A program made the position numbers and the translations under genes. A stretch of DNA of 64,000 nucleotides, taken from assembly GCA_008508345.1 (NCBI GenBank), contig QNGE01002365.1:53433-117432 (forward strand), read 5' to 3'. The notes beneath the pieces are model-generated. The model searched no databases and was not told the DNA's origin. It saw only the letters and a list, made by a program, of their open reading frames with translations. This document shows positions 36,171 to 48,060 of the stretch, one piece after another (within the stretch, counting starts at the first letter, position 1; each line of letters starts with the position of its first letter). Source of the stretch: Paragonimus westermani (lineage: Eukaryota; Platyhelminthes; Trematoda; Plagiorchiida; Troglotrematidae).

Positions 36171-39100
36171 GCCTAACGTACTCGTCGCCTCTTCACCGAC
36201 GGTGTACTGTGAGTAGGTTGGTGACCTAGCAGCCCCAAACGGCCAGCGCATTCGCGGCCGCACACATCGCAACTCCATATGGTCACGTCACCGCGACTTA
36301 CGGCACCGATGGTTCCCTTGCGTACCGCACGCCGCCGCTCGCGGCCGCGCAATAGTTGTTCGCTAAACCATCGCACGCCCGCTCGATTCGTATTTCTCCG
36401 GCCGTCCGGTTCAACGCCAAACCTTCAAACATCTAAAATCAATGTTACAACGTGAAAGACTTAACTACACAACATCCTGGTACCTCCGGTTCTGACCACC
36501 GGGATTTCGCTTACCTGATTTTATTCGACCACACAGTAGCTGCTTCGAGACAGGGTCATCGACAATCCAACGAACGTGACCGACCCAACGTAGATGGTTC
36601 AGCATCAGCATGGCTTCCATTCCGTCCATGACCGCTCGCCGCATTACCTCAGTGTTCAGAATCATGTCCGACCGCCAGATACCCAAGATGCACCACAGAC
36701 CCAACAATGGGAGTGGCTCAGATAGCGCACGTTCCGCTGATACAGTGTCCACGTCTCACTGCCGTACAGCAGGATAGACAGCACCGTTGAGCGCTAGACA
36801 CACAGCTTGGTGGCCATCTTCAGGCTGTGATTTTTCCAGATACGCCTTTCAAGACGTCCGAAAGCAGCACTAACCTTCGCCACACGCGCTCTCAGCTCGC
36901 AGTCCATAGACAAATTTGTCGACAAGTTGCTACTGAAGTAGCAAAATTCCCCGCAGCCATTCACAGTGTCCCCAGCGATGCGAATTTGGAGTGGAGGTAC
37001 ACAAGCTGCACCTCCACCAGGAGAAGGCTGAAAAAACGAAAACGTCTTACCTGTGTTGATGTCCAACCCGAACTTCGATGCTGCCGAAGCGAACGCTGTA
37101 GCCAGACGTTGCAGTTCTTCTTCGCTGTGTGCTGGCAATGCGCTGTCATCGGCGAACAGAAGCATCCGCATCCTTGAGGTCTGCAGCCGAGTTGGGGCGC
37201 CGAAACGTGGAATATTCAACAGACGCCCGTCCGTCCGGTTCTCCACCTCAACGCCATCCTCTCCAGAGTTTTGAGGAACATCTACTACCATGGCAGTCAA
37301 ATAAGACTAGGGCTTGAGCACAACCCTGCTTCATGCCAGTGACGATGTCAAAATCATCAGGGATCGATTCACACGATTGCACCGTCGCCTTCATGCCCGC
37401 ATGCAACAATCTAACCATATTGACGAACTCGCCCGGACATCCAACCTTACCCAGCACCGTCCACAGGGCCTCGCGGTTCACGGAGTCGAACGCCTTGGTG
37501 AAGTCCATATACAGGGCATACGGGGGCTGGTTCCGTTCTAAGCACTTATCTTGATGATGTTGAGCAGCAAACATCAGGTCGATCGCACTCCGACTCGACC
37601 GGAATCCACACTGCTACTCGGGAACATTCATCTCCAGAACGTTTGCATTCAGTCGGTCCAAGGGGATACTGGCAAGTACGTTGCATGAACAGCTCAACAG
37701 GCTGATCAACAGGCTGTCGGTGCATTGCTTGCTACCCTTCCCTTTGAACAATGGCACGATGAGGGCATCCTTGAAGTCTTCCGGCATCACCTCGTGCTCC
37801 CAGATGGAGTGAATTAGCTGGAGCAGAGCGCGTTCAAACGCCGGACCGCCATTCTTCAGGATATCACCTGGCAGCCCATCCTCGCTTGCAGCCTTCCCGT
37901 TGCGCAGTTAACCAATCGATCTCTGCAACTCCAGCAGTTCTGGCGTGAGAGCAAGCAAAGATTTGACGTCCTGTTGCGGCACACTGTTGAAAGTCGTCCA
38001 ATCAATGGTAGCAGAGTGGTTTAGCAGGCCGCTGAAGTGTTTGCGCCATATTATCATAACGTATTTTGGCTGACTGCAAGAATAGCCGGTGTCCACGTCT
38101 ACCAGTGCTTTAGTAGACTGGATAGACGGACCGAAGATTGCTTTAAGCAAATCGTAAAACTCCCTGTGTTGCCGAAGATCTGCGAAACTCTGCATGCGTT
38201 CGACCTGCATCCTCCACCAGTTGTCTTTAATTCCGCGAACACGCTCGGTCAGTTGACGGCGGATAGTCCGGAACGCAGCCTTCTTCGCCCCATTGGCCGG
38301 GTCCAGGGTGGATGTGGCAAACGCGGCATTCTTCTCTTGTACCAAGTTGGAGATAGCCACGTTGTTGTCATCGAACCAATCCGGGCGTTTCTTGCGCTCA
38401 ACACCAATTGTCCCGGTGGCTGCTGCCGTAATCTGTTTCTTTAGATGTTGCCACACATCCTCGGGGGTAGTGCATACAGGAGCGTTTTGCAGACGGGCGA
38501 CGACTGCACGTTGGAAGGCAGTCTTCGTCTCTCAGTGCTCCAGCCGTCCGATATCCAACTTCTGCCGTTGTCCAGATGATCTACAATGAACAGGCTCACG
38601 TACATGAATAAACAATTTGGTCCTGACCAGCCTATCATCTGTGCTACATTCAGCGCCACGCATCACGCGAGTGATGCACACCTCACGAATGTCGTGCTGC
38701 CGCACAATCACGTAGTCAAGCAAATGGTGGTGACCGCTTCGTGTTTGAGTCTACGTCATGATGTCGCTCGCAATCAGCTGAAATCGGGTGTTCGTGATAG
38801 ACAGCTCGTGAGTAGCACACAGATGAAGCAGACAATCACCGTTCTCGTTGACTGAACCAATGCCGTAGGGTCCGAGGACTCCCGGCCAAGCTACCGAGTC
38901 GCGCCCAACTCTAGCGTTCAAGTCACCCAAAACAAACAGTCGGTCATTCACTGGCGCAGACCGGATTGTGGCGGACAGCTGATCATAGAACTGGTCCTTC
39001 GTATCATCAGTGTGACACATAGTTGGACCATAAACACTAACAAATGTAGCACACTTACCTCGACCGAGTCGCAGGCGCATCGACAGCATTCGGGGGCTGA

Positions 39101-39400
39101 TGCCGTGCGGTTCGCCTATCATCAAACCATTGATGCGATCAGCGACTGCAAAACAGACACCATGCTCCCGAACACCGTCTGTCGGGTAGCCTACCCAGTA
39201 GAAAGTGTACCCGGCGCCTGATTCCCGCAACTTACCTTGGTCTGCTAGCCTTGTCTCACTCAAAGCTGCTTTGTCGACTCCATATCGACGCAGTTTCATC
39301 GCGATCAGGGCCGTGCGTCGTTCCGGTCGTTCTCTGACGCTACATCGATCCAGCAGCGTGCGCATGTTTCAAGTTTCAATGGTAAGCGTCCTGCGTCCTT
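36171..39400 (-). mobile_element. APE-type non-LTR retrotransposon, near full ORF, copy B
   Basis: Minus strand. About 39400-38750 is the APE endonuclease (NMRTLL, RPERRTALIAMKLRRYGV, ALSETRLADQG, LFVLGDLNARVG). About 38720-37910 is the spacer (LDYVIVRQHD, RKKRPDWFDDNN). About 37575-37250 is RT (YALYMDFTKAFDSVNREALW, TGMKQGCAQA). About 37180-36790 gives MLLFADDSALPAHSEEEL, then DINTGKTFSF. About 36700-36465 gives NTEVMRRAVMDGMEAML and LRWVGHVRW. About 36270-36180 gives a zinc-finger-like end, WSCDVCGREC and GHQPTHS. It resembles RTE-related elements often mislabelled craniofacial development protein 2. A few frameshifts; FADD instead of YADD. Confidence 0.8.
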
Positions 39401-39900
39401 GGGCCTGTCTCAGGTTGGTCCTCGGGGCACTGGTACCTGATTGGGCATTATCTCCAGGGGGGTTCCTGTTCGAGGGAAGGTATGAGGGTGAGTGTTTGGC
39501 AATAGCATATTTTCGCCTATCCACCCTGCCATGTGCAGCAGATAGGGCGACACGGTTTATCCTGCGCGACGGCCGATGCAGTATGGTATTTCGATTATTT
39601 TATATGCTCATTGTTTGTATGAGCTTTGAATACTGCCAGGACGTCCAGACCTGTGCAGCAGAGCGATTAGGGCTCTCAACCAAAGCCTTTGGCTAAAAAG
39701 CCTTAACCGCGAGGCAGCAGGCGACTCACACACACGCATACGCGACAGCGTCAACCACCAAACAGAGGATCGACAGCCATATCAAAGCAGATCCAGCACC
39801 CAATCACAGGAACAGTAACACTGCATACACGATCCTAGCAGGCAGGCAGTCATTCCAGGCGAAATAAACAAGCATCGTGCCCAACAGAACTACAATACAC
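39401..39900. other. 5' side of LINE copy B
   Basis: No separate gene. The minus strand still gives LRQAQGRRTLTIET just before the endonuclease, so the first part may be coding or 5' UTR of copy B. Confidence 0.4.
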
Positions 39901-40745
39901 TGTCACCGCCCACAACGCACGCATCTGCTTTTCATCTGGCTGCTACCCATTGGCCAATCTGACAAGGTTGAACCTGCAAGGACCAAAGTCCCAGTCGGGA
40001 TAGCCCTCCGGATCGAAACGACACACAAGCATGACCGCCATGCCAAGGTAGCAGAAATGGTCAGGACTTCAAATATACAGTCCATGGGACACGCATAGTT
40101 GCAATAGTTGCTAATTGTTGGTGGTGAGTTGTGCACCAACACCAAACATACCACCCCACCGCTTCTCGTCTAGGGTAAGACGATCGAGTTGCGCGTTCAT
40201 AAGACCGGCAAGTACAACGACGTCTGGGTGCTTAGTTTGTCTTAGAAGGTCAAAGGGTGCATCATAGAAGGCGCTTTTGATAACAGCTGAACCATCTGTT
40301 GCAGTATGTACGGATATGACAAGTAAACAGCGTCTTTCTGATCTGTATCGACAGACTTTGATTGACATACTAAATCTGATGGCACGTAGACGACCATTTG
40401 CTGGGCTCCAGTTGAGCAGGTTCTTCTCTGCCTTAGGGCACAGTGCAATACCCACTCCAAATTGACTGCGAGATTCATCCTTACCGTCACCAGCGACCCT
40501 GAGAAAAACCGCCGATTTATAGCATTATTCAAGGGCAAATTCCAGTAAAGGACAATGCTGGGATCATAGAGGCACGTTTTGGAGGCACGGCACACACCCA
40601 GTTCTAGACTCGAAAGAGTGATTGTCAGAGCAGTTTGCTGACTCACTTGTTGAATAGTACGTATGCTAAAAACACCAATGTTAGCAAAATGTCTCGGCTT
40701 GAAGAGGGAGTAGTTAACAGCACAATAGATAGACGGTGGAAACCA
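39900..40745 (-). mobile_element. RTE-type LINE endonuclease fragment
   Basis: Minus strand, two overlapping frames. 40690-40560 gives NIGVFSIRTIQQVSQQTALT and SLELGVCRASKT. 40455-40111 gives GIALCPKAEKNLLNWSPANG, LRAIRF, KSAFYDAPFDLLR and VVVLAGLMNAQLDR in place of GDMNAQ, then WGGMFG. This pattern is the APE domain of flatworm RTE elements (SR2-like). Frameshifted, with no RT following, so truncated. Confidence 0.7.
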
Positions 40746-41010
40746 GCAGGCGCGCACGAATTGAACTTGAGTTGTGTAACGCAGCGTGCCGTCGACACCA
40801 TTTTGGTTCTTGTTTGTGTAAGTTATGTGCATGTTTCACTGGACCTTTGGCTCACGCTTGTTTCTGTTATCTCCTTTTAGAGGACTATCGGTGGAACCCC
40901 TACATCTGAGGAACGCTGTCCCCCGGTGTCTCCACGTTACGAGTGTATCGGGTACACGAAACCGGAACGTCCGACCTGCCTGTTACAGTTGTGTAACGAA
41001 GCGTGCCGCG
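40741..41010 (+). repeat. Short interspersed repeat, copy 2
   Basis: Begins GCGCGCACGAATTGAAC, then GTTGTGTAACGCAGCGTGCC, GGACCTTTGGCTCACGC, a decayed B box, and GAGGAACGCTGTC. The head motif recurs near its end as GTTGTGTAACGAAGCGTGCC (40988-41007), a direct repeat 217 bp apart. It is followed by TATCCGCAGGAAGTG, whose reverse complement stands just before copy 3. Confidence 0.7.
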
Positions 41011-41040
41011 CTGAAATCTATCCGCAGGAAGTGAGTGCTG

Positions 41041-41965
41041 TCGTTGGTATACCGTTAATATGCGGGTTTGGAAGATCATGTGAGTATTTGTGGACGGAAT
41101 AATAAGGAAAGCATGAAATATGCCTTTTGTGCGGTGGGAGATTTTTGTTTCAATGCGTAAATGATTTTTATCAAGGACGCCAAGGATTTGCGCTAGTTCA
41201 ATAGCGAAATAAGTTGACAAGATAGCTGACGTTTTGTGGTCTGTTAGATAGAAGGAAATAGCAACCAATGATTAGTAAGCGTGCACCGTATAAGTTGCAG
41301 ACCATTTAAAACAAAACTTTTTCGTTCGATATTTCTTGGAATGGGTGTCGACAGTTGATAAGTTTGAGTGTTCATGATCATCCCCACGTATGACTGGAAA
41401 CCACTGAAATTTGAAGGCGCCGTGGGTGAGTAGATAAGGCTGTAGCCGATGACTTCTAAACATAATGCGGGCGAAAGCCGACGTGATCTGCTTAGAGTAG
41501 ATACTGCTCACCGTAATTGGGCGTAAGCTGCTTTGGAATTAAGGTAACAAAGAAATCGGTGAATTTGTTCAGTTACATGACCACCGGGGAGATCGAATTT
41601 CATTTGTCTTCAGAGAAGCAAAGAGATTTAACGAGAAGTGAAGCACTGTAACGCATGAAGCCATCCCGGGTGACCCGTTCGACGGTCAGCCTACGTGCAC
41701 CCTGTAGCACATAGGAGTACATCACGGGTCGTCCATGGCCCATGCCGTCTGTAACGAGGGACTGATACACCTTCATTCTACAGCGGCGGATGTGGAGTGG
41801 TGGAGGACTTACTCATGGCGGTTGGTCCCATGAATGGCATCGACGTTTTCCACATGAGGGAACAGTCTGAATAACTGCACTTGCTCTCTACGTGCGGAAC
41901 ATATGTGCGTTTATCTATTGTTGTCGTCTCTGCTGACACGCAGCACGCCGTTTTTTCTGTATGGT
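41041..41965. other. No recognised gene
   Basis: Minus frame 41272-41511 and others show no family pattern. Confidence 0.3.
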
Positions 41966-41972
41966 GCAGGAT

Positions 41973-42560
41973 TTATGGCAGATTTTCTGCTACACTAGTG
42001 CACATTACACGCTTACTTATCACTGGCGGTTTCAACCGATGATGGATGTTGCAAATATCCATTGCCAATATATACTTGTCATAAACATCCACAGCATGCT
42101 GCCTCAACTTAGCAGTTGGTGTGTTATACTCGAAAAGATGTCTTGAGTCGTTCACTTCACTGTCTGTGGGACGACGAATCCTCGGATGTGCATTGTACAG
42201 CAGGGTAGTTATGTCGTGGTTGTGCTCCAACGTGAAAGAGCTAACAACCAACCCGGTATTTCTCCTAACCACGTTGGAGCGTGACTGGCAGCATGTATCG
42301 CAGGAACTGTGCAATGGGAATTATGTGGATTCAACTCACTAAACACGTCGCACTCCACGGCTTTTGCTCTTACGTCGCTTGTGTTTCATGCAGCGGAACG
42401 CCATCTACCACGTAAACGCAACGGGAATCACACGCACTTGGTCATATTTCAAGCATCCGTTGCCTGATTTCTTGCTTGAACCTAGCGCGTGTAGAACATT
42501 GTGATCCTTCATGTACCTATCTAAGCAACTTTTGAACTAGCTGAAGCTAGCAAATTTGCG
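41973..42560 (-). mobile_element. MULE-like DNA transposon remnant (FAR1-type DNA-binding region)
   Basis: Minus strand, high to low: YMKDHNVLHALGSSKKSGNG, then CMKHKRRKSKSRG, then CDTCCQSRSNVV, then LVVSSFTLEHNHDIT, then YNAHPRIRRPTDSEV and KYILAMDICNIHHR. The spacing fits the FAR1/ZSWIM-type N-terminal region of Mutator-like transposases: C..H....SRG, CxA, SFxLEHNH, YPRxRRL, and xxTLKDIHN. Stops occur in the upstream part and the DDE transposase domain is not seen. Confidence 0.5.
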
Positions 42561-42910
42561 ACCATCAGAGACATCTTTAAAGCTCTTTAAATGATCTATA
42601 ACCTAGAATGGAATATAAGATAACGTTAGTGAAATATTAATCACAGGTGGAAAAATTATTTACGAGATACCACATCTATACTGTCACAACAACTACCATC
42701 GCTAATTTCCATTCCGGCGCCAGATGAAGGACAAACCGATTTACGGTCGACTAAAACAAATCTTTCTAACTCTGCTGATGCTCTCTGTCATGGAACTCAG
42801 CGATTGTCAAATTCCTGAGCGATACCACGGAACTATCGCCCGCTATTCGATGATTTCTCATTTTGTTGCCGTCTAACGACAGATTTCACTTCCTGCGGAT
42901 AATTTCCATC
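42561..42910. other. No recognised gene
   Basis: Spacer between the MULE remnant and the short repeat. Only the 15-nt CACTTCCTGCGGATA at 42887-42901 stands out; it is the exact reverse complement of 41019-41033. Confidence 0.35.
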
Positions 42911-43085
42911 TGGTGCCGCTGTGTTGTCAGTGCCGTTCACGTTTACGTTTGTGTAAGCCGTGTGCATGTTTAACTGGGACTTTGGCTCATGCTTGTTCAT
43001 ATTGCTTCCTTTTACAGGACTTTCGCTAGAGCCCCCAATTAGGAAGAACGCTGTTCACCGGTGCTTCCACATTGACCCGAACTCA
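42911..43085 (+). repeat. Short interspersed repeat, copy 3
   Basis: Begins within the family at GCTGTGTTGTCAGTGCCG and runs through GTGTAAGCCGTGTGCATG, TTTGGCTCATGCTTG, TTCCTTTTACAGGAC and GAAGAACGCTGTTCACC. It lacks the ACGAATTGAAC head. It ends near the start of a Gypsy remnant. Confidence 0.7.
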
Positions 43086-43189
43086 GTTCAGAAGTTTTTA
43101 TCGCCGTGCAAATACTTACACATACACTTTCACTTAGCCTTACATCCTTAGAACCCTAATCACGGCACACGGAAACTCAGCGACCGGCC

Positions 43190-46100
43190 AGGGATGGCGA
43201 CGGCTGTGCCTGATGTTCCTTCAAAATGTCGCATACCCTACATCCACAGTCTGCAGTTTCCCAGTTTGCACCGATGCTGAGGTAAGCATAATTCCATGCG
43301 CCGCAGGCGTCTGACAACTACGTTAGCAAACTTCTCCCCAAAAGCCACTACGGGAACGCCAATGCAGACCTACGGTTGACTGGCTGTCACCCTTGACCGT
43401 AGACTACGACGTCAGTTCCGTTGGAATCCTCTGGTGACAGACGTTCAAACCGAATTTTGGGTGTCTCCTTCTTGTCCCACTTTGGTTTACCGGCTGATAT
43501 TCAGCACCACAACCATTTGGACAACCTGACTTCCACAAGTGCTGAGGGTAACTCAACAAACGTAAATTCCTTGGGAACGCAGATGGCAGCACCCGAGCCC
43601 TCACGGTATTTTTAACTAGTCTAATGATACATGCAGCCCACAAAACCGTCCTATCGCTCGCATTCCTTGAAACACGACGTGACATAACACTGTGACTAAA
43701 GGACAACCGGTGGCTGCTCACCCCAGTTGTCTTCCTCCTGAACGATTGAAAACCGCTAAGGCAGAAATGGACCACAGGTTTCAACTTGGTATTATCCAGC
43801 CGTCCAAGATTGAATGGTCTTCCACCTTACACAGCGAACGATTGAAAACCATGAGGAGATCTTCGTGCTCTCAGCAATTCCACCACATCGGACTGCTGTC
43901 CCATTACCCACAACCATGACTCTTCTTTGACCCTACATTCTAAGCGTGCTTCCTCCAAAATCGACTCGGGGCGCGCATACAATTAAATTCCCGCCACGGA
44001 AGAAGGTTTTCTTAAGACGGGGTTTACGGGTTCATTTGGCCTGTACGGGCTTCCCCGAATGACTTTTTGTTTTGAAAATGCAGCTCAAACGTTCCAGCGT
44101 TTCACGGATCAATTTTTTACCTGGTCTGGATTTTGTCTTTGTTTACCTTGACGATGTTTTGGTCTCCAGTCGTCCCCGAAAAACCCGAAACACATCTTCG
44201 TGTTTTGCTGAAGCTTTTGAATGAAACTGAGATTCCCATCATTTCACGGAAAGTAATTTTTAGGCGTCTTCTTTTTTGAATTTCTTGGACATTTTATGAA
44301 CGCAGGTGACATCAGGCCTTTAGACATCAAAGTGCGAGCGCCGTAGGAATACTCCGCTCCTGATTCAATCAAGAAGTCCCAACGTTTCAGTGGAATTGTC
44401 AGCTGTTAATGTCGTTCTATTCCTTACTGCTCATGGCTTCTAAAGCCAGTAACCGAATGGCTCTGTGGTTCAAAAAACGTCATTTCAAATCCTGTGACGC
44501 TGCAAGCGTTCAGTGACGCAAAGAAAGCAGTCGACGGCGCAGCCATCCTCACCCATTTTAATCCAGGGCCGAATGCATGCTTGATAATTCCGACTGGTGC
44601 ATCTAATCATGCGGTGTTTGCAGCTCTTTAGCAACGTGTCTGTGATGAACTATAGCCCGTTTCATTTTAACCCACGGGGCAACGATCCAACCAAGCCATT
44701 TATTGCATCCTTGATCGTGAGCAATCTGCAGTCTAGCTGTCCGTTAGAAATCTTTGCCATTTGTGAGAAGAAGGGAACCTTGCTGTTTTAGCAAACCATA
44801 AGCACTCACTCCACGCGTTCAGCGCTATTCAGGACAGACTCCACTCGCGAAACTGGATACCCTGATTTTATAGCGCGATTCCTAATATATGTAGGGTACG
44901 TTAGCGGAACCTCTGAAGTGGTTGTTGGCGCACCCCCTAGACCGCACGTTAACACGATTTTCGGACTGTGACAAGTAAGTCTGGAGAGAAATGCTCAAAC
45001 TCAAGCGTCAGATCTCGGTTCACTACCTACTTGCATCCCACCTTTCCAGTGTTTCCATAGCCTTGCGCCTTCTTCTGGATCCACCATTTTGCGTGGTACT
45101 TCCGCGGGCATTCCACTTTCATTCTTAGCTCTTTCCTTTTGTCGACTCACCCTTCCACACTTCCGTTCTTTGTCACACTTTGGTGTTCGCTCCATGCTAA
45201 AAGCAATCGCTGCCAAACATGCTTACCTCTGTACGGATCAATAGGTAGACCAAATCATATCTTGTTTGCCAGAGAGGCAAAAACCCGTTACAACTTCATT
45301 TCTTCTGGAGAGTCTCCTACTCCGGGCACACTTCCTTTCTGTTTATTCTAATATGCCTGGTCCATTAACCCTAACAGATGAAACAAAATTCCTGTTTACA
45401 TGCGTTGACGGATTTGCACGATAGCCTGCTGCTGTTGCCCTTAGCGGTATTCCATCCGAAACAGTCGTCAAAACGTTCCTCAAAACGGTGGATTCCCAAC
45501 TTCGATGTCCCGCTGTTTGTCTCTGAAGACCAAGGTTCACAATTCCAGTCAGCCCATCTCCGTGACTTAACCTGTCTGTTGAATCGTGAACACATCAGGA
45601 CGACTGCGTACTATACTGCTGCCGATGGAACCTTTTAACGGTTTCACCGAGAGTTGAAAACATCGCTCGTAGCAGGGGTGATGCAGTCTTGGACAAAGCG
45701 TTTCCCACTCGCTCTATTGGGCATCAGATCTGTCCTCGAATAAGATATACGATAATATACGACACGCATCTGCACCTTTCGCTCCAACCGCGACTCTGCG
45801 GCCGAATCACAGAACCCTGGAGTATCCATCCCGTCTACTCCCACACATTCGATTCTTCAACCACAACTGACAGCGATGACGAAACAACATTTGATCTCCG
45901 TCGGACTGTCGAACAAACTCATATCATACCACCGCTCTTCCCCCATCCATCTCCACTTCGCCCAACTATGCGTCCAGAAAGGCATGTCACTTTACCAGCT
46001 CGCTTGTGTCGAAATCTTTCATGCACCTCATTCACACATGTCGCATAATTATCGATCATTTGTTTTCCACAAATTCTTTGGAGGGGAAATACCGTAGAGC
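43190..46100 (+). mobile_element. Ty3/Gypsy remnant: protease, RT, RNase H, integrase
   Basis: Frames in order. About 43240-43270 gives FPVCTDAEVSIIP (protease DTGAEVS changed). About 43450-43530 gives ILGVSFLSHFGLPADIQHH. About 43690-43830 is RT (CLPPERLKTAKAEMDHRFQL, GIIQPS). About 44000-44175 gives LRRGLRVHLACTGFP and FVFVYLDDVLVSS, the catalytic YLDD. About 44505-44900 is RNase H (AFSDAKKAVDGAAILTHFNP). About 45360-45640 is integrase (WIPNFDVPLFVSEDQGSQFQ, HIRTTAYYTAADGT). To about 46020 the C-terminal end. Frameshifts and stops throughout. No LTRs identified. Distinct from the CsRn1-like copies at the window start. Confidence 0.78.
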
Positions 46101-47149
46101 TCTCATTTTTTGTTAACTAACAATGCCTCATAATTTTGCAACAACGCTTCCGCACCACGTCCGCATGTTGTTCAGTTTGAGTAAATCATACTTGCAACAC
46201 AGTGCAGAGTTTGCGCACCCAGGTCCGCTCTTCCTTGTGTTTGCACAGTTGCTTGACGATAGTGCACGGATCTCCACCTAAGTTTTCGGCTCTGTCATAC
46301 CACGGATATCGTGACAGATTTGATCGCGCCTCAATAATCCGCGGTGACTCCGCAATATCTCTAGTCCCCAAGTACTGATGGTTTACATTATTGTGATGAT
46401 CACCTTGAATACCCATGAACGCTTTTTTGAGTCAGACTCTTCAAGCACTGTGGCTTGTTTGAGCTCCATAACTCTTCTGCTGCATTCTTTCATTTTGTTA
46501 TCACTGGTAACTTGGTGGGGGTACACTTGCGTTGACGTAAGCCGTTCACCAATTTGCCTTTGGCCACTACAGCAAAAGAGGGTTGTCACGTAGAGTCTTC
46601 CAAGCGGTGCAAACACACAAGTTACTCCTGCAATCTAAAATGCTACGCTCACCTTCAGTTTTAGGAAATAACCCCTTAGCACAGTGATAAGTCCCTCGTC
46701 CTGCGTCAGCACAGATAATCTGAGGTCTGTATTACAGAAAGTTCAACACCAGGTCACTTTAGACCGACGATGCTCTGAAGCGCATATTTTCAGGGATGTC
46801 AGCCTCTGGTGATATCACATATTGCTCAGGCCCTCGATTTCCTTAGTGGAAGAGTGTTGCACAGTCTCTAGGAGCAGTGTGTCTTTTTGGGAATATGGTG
46901 GTCAGCACACCGCTTTATTTTTAGTTGCTGTCAAAGGGAGCTTTTATAGGGGAGATAAGAACAACGCAGGTTAAACTGGTCGATAAGACGTTTTAACAAC
47001 GCCAGTGTGCTGCTATCATTTCATGCTAGCGTTCGGAGTGCTCAATAGAATGTGTGAAACAGTAGTTCTTAGGCCAAAGTAATATGTATTCTCTGGAGGA
47101 ATGTTAGTGAGCATTTACCGGCACTAAATTTGAGTTGCATTCTTCGCGA
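46101..47149. other. No recognised gene
   Basis: Minus frame 46186-46416 and mirrored frames at 46378-46616 lack family motifs. It may contain the Gypsy LTR and the 3' side of the next LINE. Confidence 0.3.
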
Positions 47150-48060
47150 TCAGCCAGACGGACCATCGGAGTTCTTCTGTAGTATGAGAGAATCGTATGT
47201 AATGCTTATGGCACGCCGAACCTTGACGTTTTGACGGACATTAATAACGGGGAGGTGATTAAAGTGGAGGATAACTAACGTTACAATATAGAACCACGTT
47301 AAACTGCGATCTCTGACGCATAGTCGGCTCAGAGTGAGATGAGAAAACGAGACCACATGAGCGCGTAGCTTTAACGAACATGGGTGAATGGCATCATAAT
47401 GATGATGAGACGTAGATTGGACAGGCAATCACCAAATTAACTGTGTGAGTGACATCACACGGTCGTTTAGGGACGGGATGGGAGAGAGGGACACACGCGT
47501 GCGGACAAGGGTAGATGCGGATACCACAGTTAACAACGATCAAAAATGGAAGCAGACAATGAACCAGACTTTTGGGTACTCCGCTGAAGTTAGGCCTTCG
47601 ATAACAGAATGCGCCGTTTACGTGCATCCTATACAGACGATTTGTAAGGTAGGATTCAAGCCACTGGGGGATTTTGTTTTGTGCTGTATAAGAAGAAGGT
47701 TTACCGACTAAGACGGTACGGTACACGCGGTCAAGTGGCTTGGCAAATTCGAGGTTTAATACAACAGTGGCATTGCCCTGATCAACTGCTATGGTCCACT
47801 GCTCACTGACCATCAGCAGAGTTGTGGTACAAGAACACCCTTGTCAAACACAGTGGTGTGCATTGGAGAAGTATCCAGGTGTGACTCACATATAGAGCGA
47901 GTCGTTCAGGAGAGTTTCTGTAAACTTCTGGACGCCTGGTGACGGAGCAATTGTTCTGTAACCACTGGGATATTTGCGCCCATCACCCTTGAAAGCGAGC
48001 GTGATGCTGGTGAGTTTCCAGTTGATGTGAACGGCTCTCTGGGAGACGGACTGCGTGAGC
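47150..48060 (-). mobile_element. CR1-like RT fragment
   Basis: Minus strand. About 48030-47950 gives FKGDGRKYPSGYRTIA, the RT N-terminal block. 47813-47560 gives VSEQWTIAVDQGNATVVLNL, EFAKPLDRV, WLESYLTNRLYRMHVNG and FSGVPKSLVHCLLPFLI (degenerate GVPQGSVLGPLLF). About 47250-47160 gives VKVRRAISITYDSLILQKN. Endonuclease and C-terminal part not found. Frameshifted. Confidence 0.72.

Noticed and set aside
38037..38444. A 135-codon + strand open frame (and its twin at 51233-51640).
   Set aside because: Antisense shadow of the LINE spacer region, present in both copies only because the LINE is.
39205..39696. A 163-codon + strand open frame.
   Set aside because: It overlaps the endonuclease of LINE copy B on the other strand and has no family pattern; a shadow frame.
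43404..43784. A 126-codon minus open frame.
   Set aside because: Lies antisense to the readable Gypsy protease-RT segment on the + strand.
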